Positions 1-9,201 of a stretch of DNA of 64,000 bases are shown here, piece by piece. Position 1 is the first letter of the stretch. Every line of letters starts with the position of its first letter. The notes under the pieces were generated by a model that was given only the letters and a program-made list of their open reading frames with translations, had not been told where the DNA came from and made no database searches. The translations under genes were made by a program, and so were the position numbers. The DNA is from Verrucomicrobiota bacterium (lineage in GTDB: Bacteria; Verrucomicrobiota; Verrucomicrobiia; Limisphaerales; UBA9464), in NCBI GenBank assembly GCA_017309115.1, contig JAFLEF010000031.1, positions 24,364 to 88,363 on the forward strand, in the 5' to 3' direction.

Positions 1-408
1 ACCCTTGGCGGCGGCGTCCGGTCCGATCGGATCCTTTCGGACCCAGGACTCGCCCGGCACGCTGCCACTGACCACGGCCAGATACGTCTTGTGCAGGGCT
101 CGGCCTTCAAACAGTTGGGAGTAGGCGGCGACGGCTCCCTGACTCTTCACCGCCAACAGAATACCACTGGTCTCGGCGTCGAGGCGATGCACGATCCGCA
201 GGAAACGCAGATTCCGCGACTTCGCCCACCAGTCGCCGTTCTCCAGGCTGGAACGGAGGGCCAGCACCAGATTGCGTCGGGTGTTCACCCAGTCATCCGG
301 GGCCACCAACCAGCCCGCCGGTTTGTCCAAGACCAGAACGGACCGGTCTTCGTACAGGATCGGAATGTCCGTTCCATCCGGGAATTCGATGATCTTTGGC
401 TGCGCCAC
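1..408 (-). CDS. RluA-family pseudouridine synthase (partial, C-terminus outside window)
   Basis: The reverse strand from a GTG at 408 encodes 136 residues and runs off the left edge. Residues 74-82 read HRLDAETSG, the catalytic motif of RluA-type rRNA/tRNA pseudouridine synthases, with the nucleophilic Asp at about 77. It is preceded by DRSVLVLDKPAGW, the conserved segment at the start of the catalytic domain, and followed by GRALHKTYLAVV, also typical. No S4 domain precedes the catalytic domain, so this is the short form that acts alone. The enzyme isomerises uridine to pseudouridine in structured RNA in the cytoplasm; which RNA cannot be told. It is divergent from the pyruvate kinase gene, sharing a gap of about 140 bases. 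The frame stays open upstream of the GTG without an ATG, so the start is a guess; the family call is firm. Confidence 0.85.
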   Translation of the reverse strand, partial: MAQPKIIEFPDGTDIPILYEDRSVLVLDKPAGWLVAPDDWVNTRRNLVLALRSSLENGDWWAKSRNLRFLRIVHRLDAETSGILLAVKSQGAVAAYSQLFEGRALHKTYLAVVSGSVPGESWVRKDPIGPDAAAKG

Positions 409-546
409 ACCGCGATCTAAGCAGAGCGCGTTCGGGGAAGATAGTCCGACGCCGTGGCCGCCACGCCCCCCGTCCGTGGGATTGTCACCGGATCGTAGCG
501 GGGCGAGCCTTTCCCTGGTGGTTCGCACCGCTTGTATAGGAGCGTT

Positions 547-2457
547 ATGGCCACACGTGAGGTCCAACCCCGCTGGAATGCCGCGCAACTGGGTCCGTTG
601 ATCCAGGAATTGGAAGAGTTGCGGCGTCAGTTGCTCGCGGCTGAACGAAAGGCCGCCAAACGACTTGCGGCCGTACGTCCAGCCCAACGGATCAGCGCCC
701 TCAATCTGATCCATTATCTGGCCTTGCGCCGACGGGATCTGCGGCCCTTGCAGGAGCGGCTTTCGAGCTTCGGATTGTCCTCTTTTGGTCACAGCGAATC
801 CCATGTCCTGGACAATCTGAATGTTGTCCTGCGCATCCTGCGCTTTCTGGCCGGACAACCAACTGATCGGACTCGGGCTGAGTTTCTCAGCTTTGAGCGC
901 GGGCGGATGTTGCTGGAGGAACGGACGCGGCTGTTATTGGGACCCGCGCGGCCCAATCGCGGGGTTCGGATCCTGGTAACGATGCCCAGCGAAGGCGCGC
1001 ATGAGCCGGCGTTGGCGCGGCAGTTGTTGGAGGCTGGGATGGATTTGCTGCGGATCAACTGCGCTCACGATTCGCCATCGGAATGGGGGTTTATGGTGAA
1101 ACACCTCCGGGCGGCGGAGCGTGAAACCGGAAGGTCCTGTCGGATCCTGTTTGATCTCGGTGGACCTAAGCTGCGCACGGGCCCAGTGGCCCATGGGCCC
1201 GCCGTGCGGAAGTGGCGGCCGGTGCGCGATGCTCTGGGTCGAGCGGTTCAAGCCGCCCGACTTTGGTTGACGCCGGAGGACGCTCCGGAGCTGGTGCCCG
1301 ACGGAGCGGCGGTGGAATTGCCGCTGAAGCGTTCGTGGTTGGAGCGATTGAAGGTGGGCGAAACCGTCCGCTTGGTCGACGCCCGCAAGAATCGGCGGCA
1401 ATTCAAGATCGTCGCGGCAGTGGGTGCCTCTTGGTGGGCCGAGAGCCGCCAAACGGCGTATGTGACGTCCGGCACCGAACTGGTCGCCGATCGTCCGGGC
1501 GAAAAGAAAAAACACCGTCGCGTCCGGTTGGGGGACCTGCCGGCATCGGAACAACCCATCGCGCTCAAGACGGGCGAACTGCTGTTGCTGACGGCGGATT
1601 TGCGGCCGGGAACTTCCGCGCAGGTGGACGACACTGGAACGGTGGTGGCCCCGGCCCGAATTGGTTGCTCTCATCGGGCCATCTTCAAATGCGTGCAACC
1701 GGGCGAACGCATTTGGTTCGACGACGGCAAGATTGGGGGCGTCGTGGAACGAGTCACCCACCAGGAGCTGCAGGTCCGGATTACCTGGGTTCGGGCCAAG
1801 GGCGGAAAACTGCGCGCGGACAAGGGGATCAATCTGCCGGACACCGCCCTGCGGTTGTCGGCACTCACTCCCAAAGACATCCGGGATCTCACGACAATTG
1901 AACCGGAAGCCGATCTGGTGGGGTACTCGTTTGTGCGGTCGCCGGAGGATGTGCGTCAGTTGCAGAAGCGTCTGGAGCGGGTACCTCGGTCTCTGGGAAT
2001 CATCCTCAAAATCGAAACCCGGGCGGCGTTTGAGCGTTTGCCGGAACTGCTGCTGGCCGCCATGCGATCGCCCAAGGTGGGCGTGATGATTGCGCGGGGA
2101 GATTTGGCCGTGGAATGCGGTTATGAGCGGTTGGCCGAGGTGCAGGAGGAGATTCTGTGGATGTGTGAGGCGGCACACGTCCCGGTGATTTGGGCCACGC
2201 AGGTTTTGGAGACCATGGCCCAGGACGGTCAGCCTTCGCGCGCCGAAGTCACCGATGCCGCGATGGGCGTGCGAGCCGAGTGCGTGATGCTGAACAAGGG
2301 TCCGGAGATGGTCGCCACCGTGCGAGCGTTGGATGACATTCTCACCCGGATGCAGGCGCATCAGAATAAGAAACAAAGCATGCTGCGATCTTTGAATGTA
2401 GCCCGACTGTTTCATCCGGAGTCAGGAGCCGGTTTGCCGTCGCCGAGAAAGTTGTAG
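547..2457 (+). CDS. Pyruvate kinase-like protein, C-terminal domain absent, long N-terminal extension
   Basis: A 636-residue protein. The start is the ATG at 547, which has AGGAG four bases upstream. Residues 1-140 are an Arg/Leu-rich helical extension not found in ordinary pyruvate kinases. The catalytic barrel starts near 141 (RILVTMPSEG) and shows the substrate loop RINCAHD, FDLGGPKLRTG, an interrupted B-domain-like region, GINLPDTALRLSALTPKD, the metal-binding ILKIETRAAFE and GVMIARGDLAVE, WATQVLETM and a SRAEVTDAA segment. The protein ends soon after, so the usual C-terminal allosteric domain of about 120 residues is missing. The family transfers phosphate from phosphoenolpyruvate to ADP in glycolysis. 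The canonical NxSH is NCAH here. It probably acts on PEP without the usual effector control, but substrate and activity are inferred. Confidence 0.85.
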   Translation: MATREVQPRWNAAQLGPLIQELEELRRQLLAAERKAAKRLAAVRPAQRISALNLIHYLALRRRDLRPLQERLSSFGLSSFGHSESHVLDNLNVVLRILRFLAGQPTDRTRAEFLSFERGRMLLEERTRLLLGPARPNRGVRILVTMPSEGAHEPALARQLLEAGMDLLRINCAHDSPSEWGFMVKHLRAAERETGRSCRILFDLGGPKLRTGPVAHGPAVRKWRPVRDALGRAVQAARLWLTPEDAPELVPDGAAVELPLKRSWLERLKVGETVRLVDARKNRRQFKIVAAVGASWWAESRQTAYVTSGTELVADRPGEKKKHRRVRLGDLPASEQPIALKTGELLLLTADLRPGTSAQVDDTGTVVAPARIGCSHRAIFKCVQPGERIWFDDGKIGGVVERVTHQELQVRITWVRAKGGKLRADKGINLPDTALRLSALTPKDIRDLTTIEPEADLVGYSFVRSPEDVRQLQKRLERVPRSLGIILKIETRAAFERLPELLLAAMRSPKVGVMIARGDLAVECGYERLAEVQEEILWMCEAAHVPVIWATQVLETMAQDGQPSRAEVTDAAMGVRAECVMLNKGPEMVATVRALDDILTRMQAHQNKKQSMLRSLNVARLFHPESGAGLPSPRKL

Positions 2458-2530
2458 TTGAGCTCGCCCGGGCATTGACCCGTGGGACCGTTCCGCCTAT
2501 TGGCTGGGTTGGCGGTCGAACACAACTCCG

Positions 2531-3163
2531 ATGAAAACTACCTCCATGTGGCAGCCGGCTCTCTTGGGCGGCGTTCTGGTTTTGGCATCAGCCTCGGCGA
2601 ATGCTGCGGTGGTCTATGAGGCCTCCTATTCGGGACCCGATTCCCTCCCGTTTTTCGCCTCTACCCTGCGGTATGGAGATGAAATTACGCTGGGTGGCAC
2701 CGACCGGGTCCTGACCGAGTTCTCATTTGGCTACTACTCCAACTACGCCGCCACGGGCGGATTGAGCTTTACGTTGTACGCCAACGATGGTGCGGCCGGA
2801 GCTCCAGGAACGGTGCTGTTCACGTCCAACTACAACGTGGTTCAGGGGACTGACGGCGTGGACATTTCGATTCCTTTCATTCCGGATTTCAATGAACCGT
2901 TGCCCAATACGTTCACCTGGACTGTCCAGTTCAGCGGGCCGGGCACGGCGGGACTGTTGATTGCCGATGCGCCGACGATCGGGACCAGTCGGGATGATTT
3001 CTGGGAACTCCAGGGGGCCACCTGGGTCTTGCGCAAACTGTCAGCGCCGTACACTTCGAACTTCGAGGCGACGGTGACGGCGGTTCCGGAGCCGGGCACC
3101 TGGGCGTTGCTGGGATTGGGCTTGGCCGTCTTTGGCTGGAGCCGCTGGGGCCGGACCCGCTAA
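2531..3163 (+). CDS. Exported PEP-CTERM sorting-domain protein
   Basis: A 210-residue protein with an N-terminal signal peptide (about residues 1-25, ending ASANA|AVV) and a C-terminal PEP-CTERM signal: VPEPGTWALLG, then a hydrophobic stretch, then a basic end (WSRWGRTR). Such tails are recognised by the exosortase/archaeosortase sorting system, known to work with extracellular polysaccharide in Gram-negative biofilm formers. The mature part is rich in Gly, Ser, Thr, Tyr and aromatic residues and looks like an all-beta secreted domain, with no catalytic motif seen. It stands alone, 73 bases after the pyruvate kinase gene and convergent with the SUI1 gene. No exosortase gene is in this window. 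The localisation is well supported; the function is unknown. Confidence 0.8.
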   Translation: MKTTSMWQPALLGGVLVLASASANAAVVYEASYSGPDSLPFFASTLRYGDEITLGGTDRVLTEFSFGYYSNYAATGGLSFTLYANDGAAGAPGTVLFTSNYNVVQGTDGVDISIPFIPDFNEPLPNTFTWTVQFSGPGTAGLLIADAPTIGTSRDDFWELQGATWVLRKLSAPYTSNFEATVTAVPEPGTWALLGLGLAVFGWSRWGRTR

Positions 3164-3174
3164 GGGTTGGCTGA

Positions 3175-3522
3175 TCAGCCACCGGTGAACACCGGGGTAA
3201 ACCCGGCGGCTTTCAACTGCGCCGCGACGGTTTCCCGGTGATCCCCCTGAATCTCGATCTGACCGTCCTTCACGGTGCCGCCGGCGCCGCAGGCCCGCTG
3301 GATTTCCTTGGCGAGCTTTTCCTTCTCCGGCAGGCCAATGCCGACGAAGTTTTTGGCGACGGTCACAGTCTTGCCCCCGCGTCCGGCCTTCTGCCGTTGA
3401 ATATCCACCCGACCCCGGCTTTTGCGCGCTGCCGGGGCGGAGGGCGGCGGGGGCACCTCGGCCGGGCCGGGGGGAAGTCCAGCGCTGCTGAGTTGGGCGA
3501 AGGGATTGTTGAAATCGCTCAT
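3175..3522 (-). CDS. SUI1/eIF1-family translation factor (YciH-like)
   Basis: A 115-residue cytoplasmic protein. Residues 1-35 are a Pro/Ala-rich flexible leader. From about residue 40 it matches the SUI1/eIF1 fold, with RQKAGRGGKTVTV, a GIGLPEKEKLAKEIQRACGAGGTVKDG segment and GDHRETVAAQLKAAGF. The bacterial family (E. coli YciH) binds the small ribosomal subunit and influences initiation-codon fidelity; its role outside E. coli is inferred from that. The gene lies 43 bases downstream of the stop of the large PVC cytochrome gene on the same strand and could be read through from it, although no functional link is expected. It converges with the PEP-CTERM gene. Confidence 0.88.
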   Translation of the reverse strand: MSDFNNPFAQLSSAGLPPGPAEVPPPPSAPAARKSRGRVDIQRQKAGRGGKTVTVAKNFVGIGLPEKEKLAKEIQRACGAGGTVKDGQIEIQGDHRETVAAQLKAAGFTPVFTGG

Positions 3523-3565
3523 GGCAGGAACGAAAGGCGCGGATTGAACCGCGAACGGGAAACTT

Positions 3566-6500
3566 CTACTTCAACGTTCCCAGGAATTCGATCACATCCC
3601 GCAGTTCCTGTCGGGTCAGCAACTGCCCCATTCCCTCAGGCATGCCGCTCAGTCCCTTCTCGCGGGAACTCAGGTCGGACTTCTTCAAGGTGACTTCGCC
3701 TTCCTCGGGCGCCAGAAGGATGAGCGAGGTGTCGTTCTCGGACTTCACAACACCGGCGTAGGTCTGACCGTCCTTGAGCGTGATGATGGCGGATTCGAAG
3801 CCGGGCACGACCTGCTGATTCGGGAAAACAATGCTCTCCAATACGTGTTCCCGGGTGGTGCGAGTGGCGAGTCCGTCCAACTTGGGTCCGGCGTTCCCAC
3901 CGCCGTCGCTGCCAATTTGGTGACAGCGAGTGCAGGAGACAGCGGCGTTTTCGTAGAAGATCTTGCGGCCTCGTTCGGCATTGCCGCCGAAGAGCGCTTC
4001 GCGGTAGGGCGACAGATGATCCTTGGGTAGCTTCCAGTCCTGATATGCTGCCAGCCGGGATTTCACGGCGTCGGCGGGACGTTTCGCGGCGGCTTCGACC
4101 AGATCGAGCATCACCTCATTGGCGATCTCGCGTTTCATGAGCTGCTCCAGTGCGTCGGCCAGCAGGGCGTCGGCAGCGGGGGACTTCAGATCTCCGAGGG
4201 AGGCGTAGGCGGACTGCTGTTCCGCCAGTGAAGCCGACTTGAGTTGGGCGGCCAGCCGACCGGCGGCATCCGAGGGATCCAGTTCCGCGCTGAGTTTCGA
4301 GGCTTCGAGCCGGAGGACTTCGGCCGATTCCGCCGAGGCGTAGGCGAGCAGCGTCTTCGCTTCGGCAGTGAATTTAGGGGTGGCGTCGCTTTGGCTGGAA
4401 AGGTACGACGCCATCTTTGCCATCGGGAGCCAAGCGCGCAGAGCGGCAGCCCGAACGTCAGGGGCCACCGTACGGTTGCGGACGAGCGCTTGGAGTTCGT
4501 CTTGACTTTCCAGCAGGGGACGGTCGCCCAGGAATCGGCAAGTGGCCAGCGTCACTGCGCCGGGGGTTTGCTGCGGATTCAGCAGCTGCGGCAGAATGCG
4601 TCGCAAGGCGAGGTTCGCCGAATCATCCCGGCGGGAAGGCAAGGGCCGGTACGTGCCTACGATCCGGTCGCGGGCGGGTGGGTTGATCCAATGAAACAGG
4701 GCAAACAGCGCCTCGGTCCGGATGGCTTCCGGCAACTGCGCGTTGAGCGCCAGCTGAGCTAGGCGGTCAGCGGTTTCGGGAGTTCCGGCGCGGAAGTTGG
4801 CGTTGACGATGCGGAGCAATAGCGGGGAGAGCTGATCTACCGGGGCGTTGGTCCAGGGCAGGGGTTGATCCGCTCGGACGTCGCGAAGAGCCACCGGCTG
4901 CAGGGCCGGGATGGCGGCGGGCTCAGCGGCCGGGGTGGGTGTCGACAACCGTTGACGCAGCAGATCGAGCCGTGCGGGTTCGGCCAGCTGGGCCAATGCC
5001 GCGTAGGCGCCGGGAATGGGAGCGTCATTGATGGCCCGGGCGGCTTCGAGCACGACCAGCGGATCGGAGTCGGTGAGAAGCCAAGCGACCTCGGCGCTGG
5101 CCAGTTGGCGCAAGGCCACCACGGTGGCGAGCCGGACCAAGGTGTTGGGATGGGCGCGCAAGCGTTCCACCAGGAAGGGGTCAACGGCGTTGGGATCAGT
5201 CTGCGTGGGCGGGCGCAGCGCGCGTTGCAGGAGCAGGGTGGCGGCGTGTCGGAGTTCGCGGTCCTCGGGAGTGCACCGGGTCAGGATCTGCACCGCGGTG
5301 GGCGAGGGATTGTGTTGGGCGCTCCGAGGGGAGTCCGCGTCGGCGTTGCGCGCCTGAAGCCGATCCAGCGCATCGGCGGCGTGGCGTCGGCCGTAAGCGC
5401 TGTGGCGAAGGGCGAGAGCGGCGGCGACTTGAACCCGTGCGGACGGATCGGTGGCGGCCAGAGCGGCCAGTCCGTCGGCGGCTTCCAGCAGTTCAGCTTC
5501 ACCCAACATTCGCGCGGCCTGGACGCGAATCTCGGCGTCCGGATCCTTGAGCAGCGGCAACAGCGCGGTGAGTTCGGGCACCCACGCGGTTGTGGGACTT
5601 TGTCCCGGGGTGTCGGTGGCGCGCACGATTTGGCCCAGACCCCACACCGCATGAATGCGGGCCAGCTGGGGATTCGTGCCCAGGGCGACCGATTGCAGGG
5701 CCGGCCAAGACGACTTTCCGCGTCCAGCGAGGGCGAATTGAGCTTCCTGGCGAACGCGCTGATCCCGGTGGCCGAGAATGGTGAGCAACTCGGCTTCACT
5801 GCGCTTCGTGAATCCTTCCCGGAGCAGCGTCGCGGTCTGCTGGACCACCGGATCGGCGAGGACCTCCGGGAACGTCGCCCGATAGATCCGGCCTTTGTTG
5901 CTCTTGGGCCAGCCTTCGTGCCAGTCGGCGAAGTAGACGGCTCCGTCGGGTCCGAGATCGACATCCGGCACCAGGGAGTTCCAGACGAACTCATCGTGCG
6001 CGACGAGTTCGTAGCCGCCACCACGGGAGGGTCGGATGGCGATCGAGACTACACCGCTCTTGGCGCTGGTGCCTTTGAAGTAGGCCAGCAGGAACCGGTT
6101 CTTCCACGCCGCTGGAAAACTGGTGCCGTAGTCGTAAACCAGTCCGCTGGGACCGTCACCAATGTTGGCAATGGGCGGCAGCAGATACGCGGCCTGACCT
6201 TCGAAATGCGGCACCCAGAGGCGTTCGAGATTCCACATGCCGGCGTTGCCCAGGGGCGCGTGCTGATGTCCGACGCGCCAGCCGCTGTCAGCGCCTTCGA
6301 TGATTTGCACCCACCGTTCGCGGTCGCCCTGATCGGAATCATTGTCGCCCGAGAACAAGTCACCGTATTCGTTGAACGCGAGTTCCTGCGGATTGCGCAG
6401 ACCGCGGTGCACCACTTCCAAACGGGAGCCGTCGGGTTCGCAGCGGAACACCGCGCCTTCGTCGGGCAGATCAATCACCGTACCTTCGCGCGTGACCACG

Positions 6501-7348
6501 TGCGCTCCGCGATCGCCGACGCTGAAGTACAAGCGACCATCTGGCCCGAACTTCAGTCCGTGCAGATCGTGTCCGGTGTAACTGAACCGCACCCCGAAGC
6601 CCCGGAGTAACTCCTCCGCCTGATGGCCGTCCATGACCTTGGGTTGGGACGCCAGTGGAGTGCGCGGAGGCGGAACGGCTTCCTGAGTTCCGGACTTGGG
6701 CGAGACCTTCCAGACACTGGGAATGTCGGTGAACCAGACCTCGCCATTCCGCGCCAGAACGCCGGAGGCGATGCCATCCAGCGGCGAGGTAAAGCCATCG
6801 GCAAAGATCCGGGAGGAATCCGCCCGTCCGTCGCGATTGGTGTCTTCCAGCAGGCGGATGACTTCGGTCTCCCGGCTGAGTGCCTGTTCACCTTGGGGTC
6901 CGAACCACTTTCGGATCATGGCCAAGCGGTCGTCGATGGTTCGCGCGGCGAGGTCGTCCTCGAGCATGAACATGTAGTGCCGGATATCGAGGACGCTGGT
7001 GCGGTAGCGGTAGGTCTCGCTGGTGTAGATCCGGCCTTGTTCATCAACGGAGAAGGCCACTGGATTGGCGAGCATGGGTTCCGCAGCCCAGAGATCGATG
7101 TGCAATCCGGGAACGTGCTTGAACTGTTTGATCCGGATTTCGCCTTCGTTGGAGGCTGGGGCCAACTTGGGTTGGGTCGGCCGGTCATCGGCCACCAGCG
7201 GCCGGAAGCCCGGAGAGTTGGTGGCGGTTCCTTCGCGCAGTTTCTCGATGTCGGCCCCCTGGCTGGGGAGCCAGAAGAGACCGGACTGAACGGCCAAGAC
7301 CGCTGTGATCAGACGCCGAAGAGCCGACTGAGGAAGACTGCAGGACAT
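3566..7348 (-). CDS. PVC-type membrane-bound dehydrogenase/HEAT-repeat protein with C-terminal c-type haem domain
   Basis: A 1260-residue exported protein. The chosen start gives a clean signal peptide (MSCSLPQSALRRLITAVLAV, then ...PSQGA). An upstream extension is possible but would run into a terminator. Residues of about 40-500 form the N-terminal domain of the Pirellula/Verrucomicrobium type: a six-bladed glucose/sorbosone dehydrogenase-like propeller with GIASG, YTGHDLHGLKFGPDGRLYFS, NPQELAFNEYGDLFSGDND and DLGPDGAVYFADW. The middle consists of HEAT-like helical repeats. The C-terminus carries one haem-attachment motif, CTRCH, near residue 1138, followed by a Gly-rich GGGNAGPKL segment and a conserved tail. 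Members are periplasmic and presumed to be redox enzymes on sugars or other polyols; the substrate is unknown. A good match to the family in domain order and length. Confidence 0.9.
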   Translation of the reverse strand: MSCSLPQSALRRLITAVLAVQSGLFWLPSQGADIEKLREGTATNSPGFRPLVADDRPTQPKLAPASNEGEIRIKQFKHVPGLHIDLWAAEPMLANPVAFSVDEQGRIYTSETYRYRTSVLDIRHYMFMLEDDLAARTIDDRLAMIRKWFGPQGEQALSRETEVIRLLEDTNRDGRADSSRIFADGFTSPLDGIASGVLARNGEVWFTDIPSVWKVSPKSGTQEAVPPPRTPLASQPKVMDGHQAEELLRGFGVRFSYTGHDLHGLKFGPDGRLYFSVGDRGAHVVTREGTVIDLPDEGAVFRCEPDGSRLEVVHRGLRNPQELAFNEYGDLFSGDNDSDQGDRERWVQIIEGADSGWRVGHQHAPLGNAGMWNLERLWVPHFEGQAAYLLPPIANIGDGPSGLVYDYGTSFPAAWKNRFLLAYFKGTSAKSGVVSIAIRPSRGGGYELVAHDEFVWNSLVPDVDLGPDGAVYFADWHEGWPKSNKGRIYRATFPEVLADPVVQQTATLLREGFTKRSEAELLTILGHRDQRVRQEAQFALAGRGKSSWPALQSVALGTNPQLARIHAVWGLGQIVRATDTPGQSPTTAWVPELTALLPLLKDPDAEIRVQAARMLGEAELLEAADGLAALAATDPSARVQVAAALALRHSAYGRRHAADALDRLQARNADADSPRSAQHNPSPTAVQILTRCTPEDRELRHAATLLLQRALRPPTQTDPNAVDPFLVERLRAHPNTLVRLATVVALRQLASAEVAWLLTDSDPLVVLEAARAINDAPIPGAYAALAQLAEPARLDLLRQRLSTPTPAAEPAAIPALQPVALRDVRADQPLPWTNAPVDQLSPLLLRIVNANFRAGTPETADRLAQLALNAQLPEAIRTEALFALFHWINPPARDRIVGTYRPLPSRRDDSANLALRRILPQLLNPQQTPGAVTLATCRFLGDRPLLESQDELQALVRNRTVAPDVRAAALRAWLPMAKMASYLSSQSDATPKFTAEAKTLLAYASAESAEVLRLEASKLSAELDPSDAAGRLAAQLKSASLAEQQSAYASLGDLKSPAADALLADALEQLMKREIANEVMLDLVEAAAKRPADAVKSRLAAYQDWKLPKDHLSPYREALFGGNAERGRKIFYENAAVSCTRCHQIGSDGGGNAGPKLDGLATRTTREHVLESIVFPNQQVVPGFESAIITLKDGQTYAGVVKSENDTSLILLAPEEGEVTLKKSDLSSREKGLSGMPEGMGQLLTRQELRDVIEFLGTLK

Positions 7349-7436
7349 GGGAAAGAACCTGCCGAAGGTCTCGCCACTTGGAAAGTCGAAGCCTATGGGT
7401 CGTCGGAAGGTGGAGTGGACGCGGGTCTGTCGGCAC

Positions 7437-7468
7437 AAAAAAGCCCGCCCTGGAAATCCGGGGCGGGC
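7437..7468 (-). terminator. Intrinsic terminator after the rhodanese gene
   Basis: On the minus strand an 8-bp perfect stem, GCCCGCCC/GGGCGGGC, with a 10-base loop is followed by a run of six T. It lies about 25 bases after the rhodanese stop codon and about 90 bases before the large cytochrome gene, so the two are separate transcription units. It also argues against a cytochrome start as far upstream as 7438. Confidence 0.85.
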
Positions 7469-7490
7469 GAAGGGGTGAAACGAGAGTGAA

Positions 7491-7883
7491 TCAGCTGCCG
7501 CTGTCGGTCTTCTCGCCGGCCTTCTTCCAGCCGGAGATGCCCTTGGAGTAGTGCTTTACATTGGTGTAGCCGAGCTTCTTGGCCGCGGTGGCGCCGGCTT
7601 TGTAGGCGGTGCAGCGCTCATTGCCGCAATAGGCCACAATCAGCGTGTCTTTGTCGGCAGGAAGCATCTTGGCGAGCTTGCCTTCGACCTTGTCGAAATC
7701 GAGGGCGCCGGGGATGTGACCTTCCTGCCAGCTTTCGGTTCCGTTGACGTCGAGCAACACGACCTTCTTGGCTGTGATCGCTTGCTTCAGTTCATCGGTG
7801 GAAATGTTGGGGAAGGCGTCCTCAGCGAGCACCAAGGCGGTCGCCGAGACGAGAGTGAGCAAGGTTGCAACGAGTTTCTTCAT
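7491..7883 (-). CDS. Periplasmic single-domain rhodanese
   Basis: A 130-residue protein with a signal peptide (MKKLVATLLTLVSATALVLA, residues 1-20) followed by one rhodanese domain. Visible landmarks are VVLLDVNGTESWQEGHIPGA, where family members usually have DVR.. ..EY..GHIPGA, and AYCGNERCTA, with Cys86 as the likely persulfide-carrying residue at the start of the active-site loop. The C-terminal GISGWKKAG is the usual last helix. Rhodaneses move sulfur or protect thiols. In the periplasm this could serve thiol or sulfide handling, possibly haem-thiol chemistry, but that is inference. It is monocistronic with its own terminator. Confidence 0.88.
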   Translation of the reverse strand: MKKLVATLLTLVSATALVLAEDAFPNISTDELKQAITAKKVVLLDVNGTESWQEGHIPGALDFDKVEGKLAKMLPADKDTLIVAYCGNERCTAYKAGATAAKKLGYTNVKHYSKGISGWKKAGEKTDSGS

Positions 7884-8004
7884 AGTGCGACGAGCAACGT
7901 AGGCAGGTATCGGATAGCGTCAACCATGGGAACCGATTGAAGGCTGGCTGTTGGGGCACCAACTAGCAGTTGCGTGAGGCTGATGATCTCGGTAGCGGTG
8001 GCGC

Positions 8005-8862
8005 ATGTTCCGCACGGTCTGTTTGGGGTTGTGGCTTTGCCTAGTCTGTCCGGCGGCGCCAGTGAAGGTGGCGTTCGTTGGGGACAGCATTACGGAGGGG
8101 GCCGGCTTGGGGAATCCGGGGACGGAAAGCTATCCGGCCAAACTCCAGAGGTTGCTCGGATCGGGATACACCGTGGGGAACTACGGGGTCAGCGGCCGAA
8201 CTCTCCTTCGCAAGGGCGACTTTCCGTACTGGAAGGAACTGGCCTACACCCGGAGTCGTGATTTCCAGCCCGATATCGTGTTCATCCTGCTGGGGACCAA
8301 CGACTCCAAACCCCAGAACTGGCGGCATTCCACCAACTTTGTCACGGATCTCGAGGACTTGATTGCGAGCTATCGGGCCTTGCCGACGAATCCCCGAATC
8401 GTGTTGGGAACCCCGCCGCCGGTGTTCCGCACCGGTGCTTTCGACATCCGACCGCTGGTCGTGGCGGATGAAATCGCGCCCCTGGTGCGCCAAGTGGCGG
8501 CGGCCGGCGGCGGAGATTTGGTGGACCTGCATACCCGATTGCTCGCCCGGGGTGAGTGGTTTCCGGATACCGTGCATCCGGATTCCCGGGGCACGTCGGG
8601 AATGGCAGCCGTAATCTGGGAAACCCTGACGGGCCAGACCTCCGAACTGCCGCCCCTGGAAGTGGTGGCCTCAGGGGCGACCCGATCGGTTCTGACCTGG
8701 CCGGCCGCGGCGGGCGGATGGGTGGTGCAGACGACCCCGGCCTTGCAGGGGGTGTCGGCCCGATGGGTGGTGCTCTCGACCCCGGCGTACCATGACGGTC
8801 AGTTCATTCGTCTGACCAATTCCCCGGGAGCAGTGCGGTTTTATCGGATGGTGAGGCCGTGA
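8005..8862 (+). CDS. Exported SGNH/GDSL hydrolase
   Basis: A 285-residue protein with a short signal peptide (about residues 1-18). Block I is VAFVGDSITEG with the nucleophile Ser28, block II is the Gly in YGVSGRT, block III is LLGTND with Asn99, and block V is DTVHPD near residue 190 carrying the Asp-His pair. All four SGNH catalytic blocks are therefore present. The last 70 residues form an extra module, (S)VLTWPAAAGGWVVQTTPAL, resembling the 'LSWP..W.LQ.S' tail seen in other exported proteins of this window. The closest roles are sialate-O-acetylesterase or acyl-carbohydrate esterase, with release of acyl groups from polysaccharide likely. The specific substrate is unknown. Confidence 0.85.
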   Translation: MFRTVCLGLWLCLVCPAAPVKVAFVGDSITEGAGLGNPGTESYPAKLQRLLGSGYTVGNYGVSGRTLLRKGDFPYWKELAYTRSRDFQPDIVFILLGTNDSKPQNWRHSTNFVTDLEDLIASYRALPTNPRIVLGTPPPVFRTGAFDIRPLVVADEIAPLVRQVAAAGGGDLVDLHTRLLARGEWFPDTVHPDSRGTSGMAAVIWETLTGQTSELPPLEVVASGATRSVLTWPAAAGGWVVQTTPALQGVSARWVVLSTPAYHDGQFIRLTNSPGAVRFYRMVRP

Positions 8863-9201
8863 AATCAGCTGAGAGCTGAGAGGTCGGAGCGAACGACGGG
8901 TAGGGCGACGCTCTGCGGAGCCGTACGTGTGTGTGGTCTACACGCGTGATTCGCCGAGTCGCTTTCGTCTATGGAGTGCGGCCGCCCATGCTAGCCCATG
9001 CTGCCGCTTTGCCATTTTTCCCAGACGTGGGTGGAGGAGGGATGCGTAGGGAGTCCACCAGGGAACGGCACCGCGGAGCGTCGTCCTACCCCCCTTACCC
9101 CTTACCCCTTACCGTTCCCCCAATTGGGGCTCTGCCCGCAATGGAGAGTCGCTTGCCCCGTTTGGGCCGGGGTGGTAACCAAGGTTTGTCGGTGGCAATG
9201 C
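8863..9201 (+). repeat. Repeat-bearing intergenic spacer before tRNA-Val
   Basis: No protein gene is seen here. The spacer holds a GTAGGGCGACGCT element at 8900-8927, an inverted copy at 9066-9089, and a short run of C-rich heptamers (CCTTACC-like) at about 9088-9117. The first element itself folds on GCTC/GAGC. A third copy of the element lies at 53452-53472, next to another heptamer run, so the two motifs travel together. Confidence 0.6.

Noticed and set aside
7349-7438. Longer N-terminus for the large cytochrome protein.
   Set aside because: The extra 30 codons lack protein character, run into the rhodanese terminator and would bury the signal peptide.
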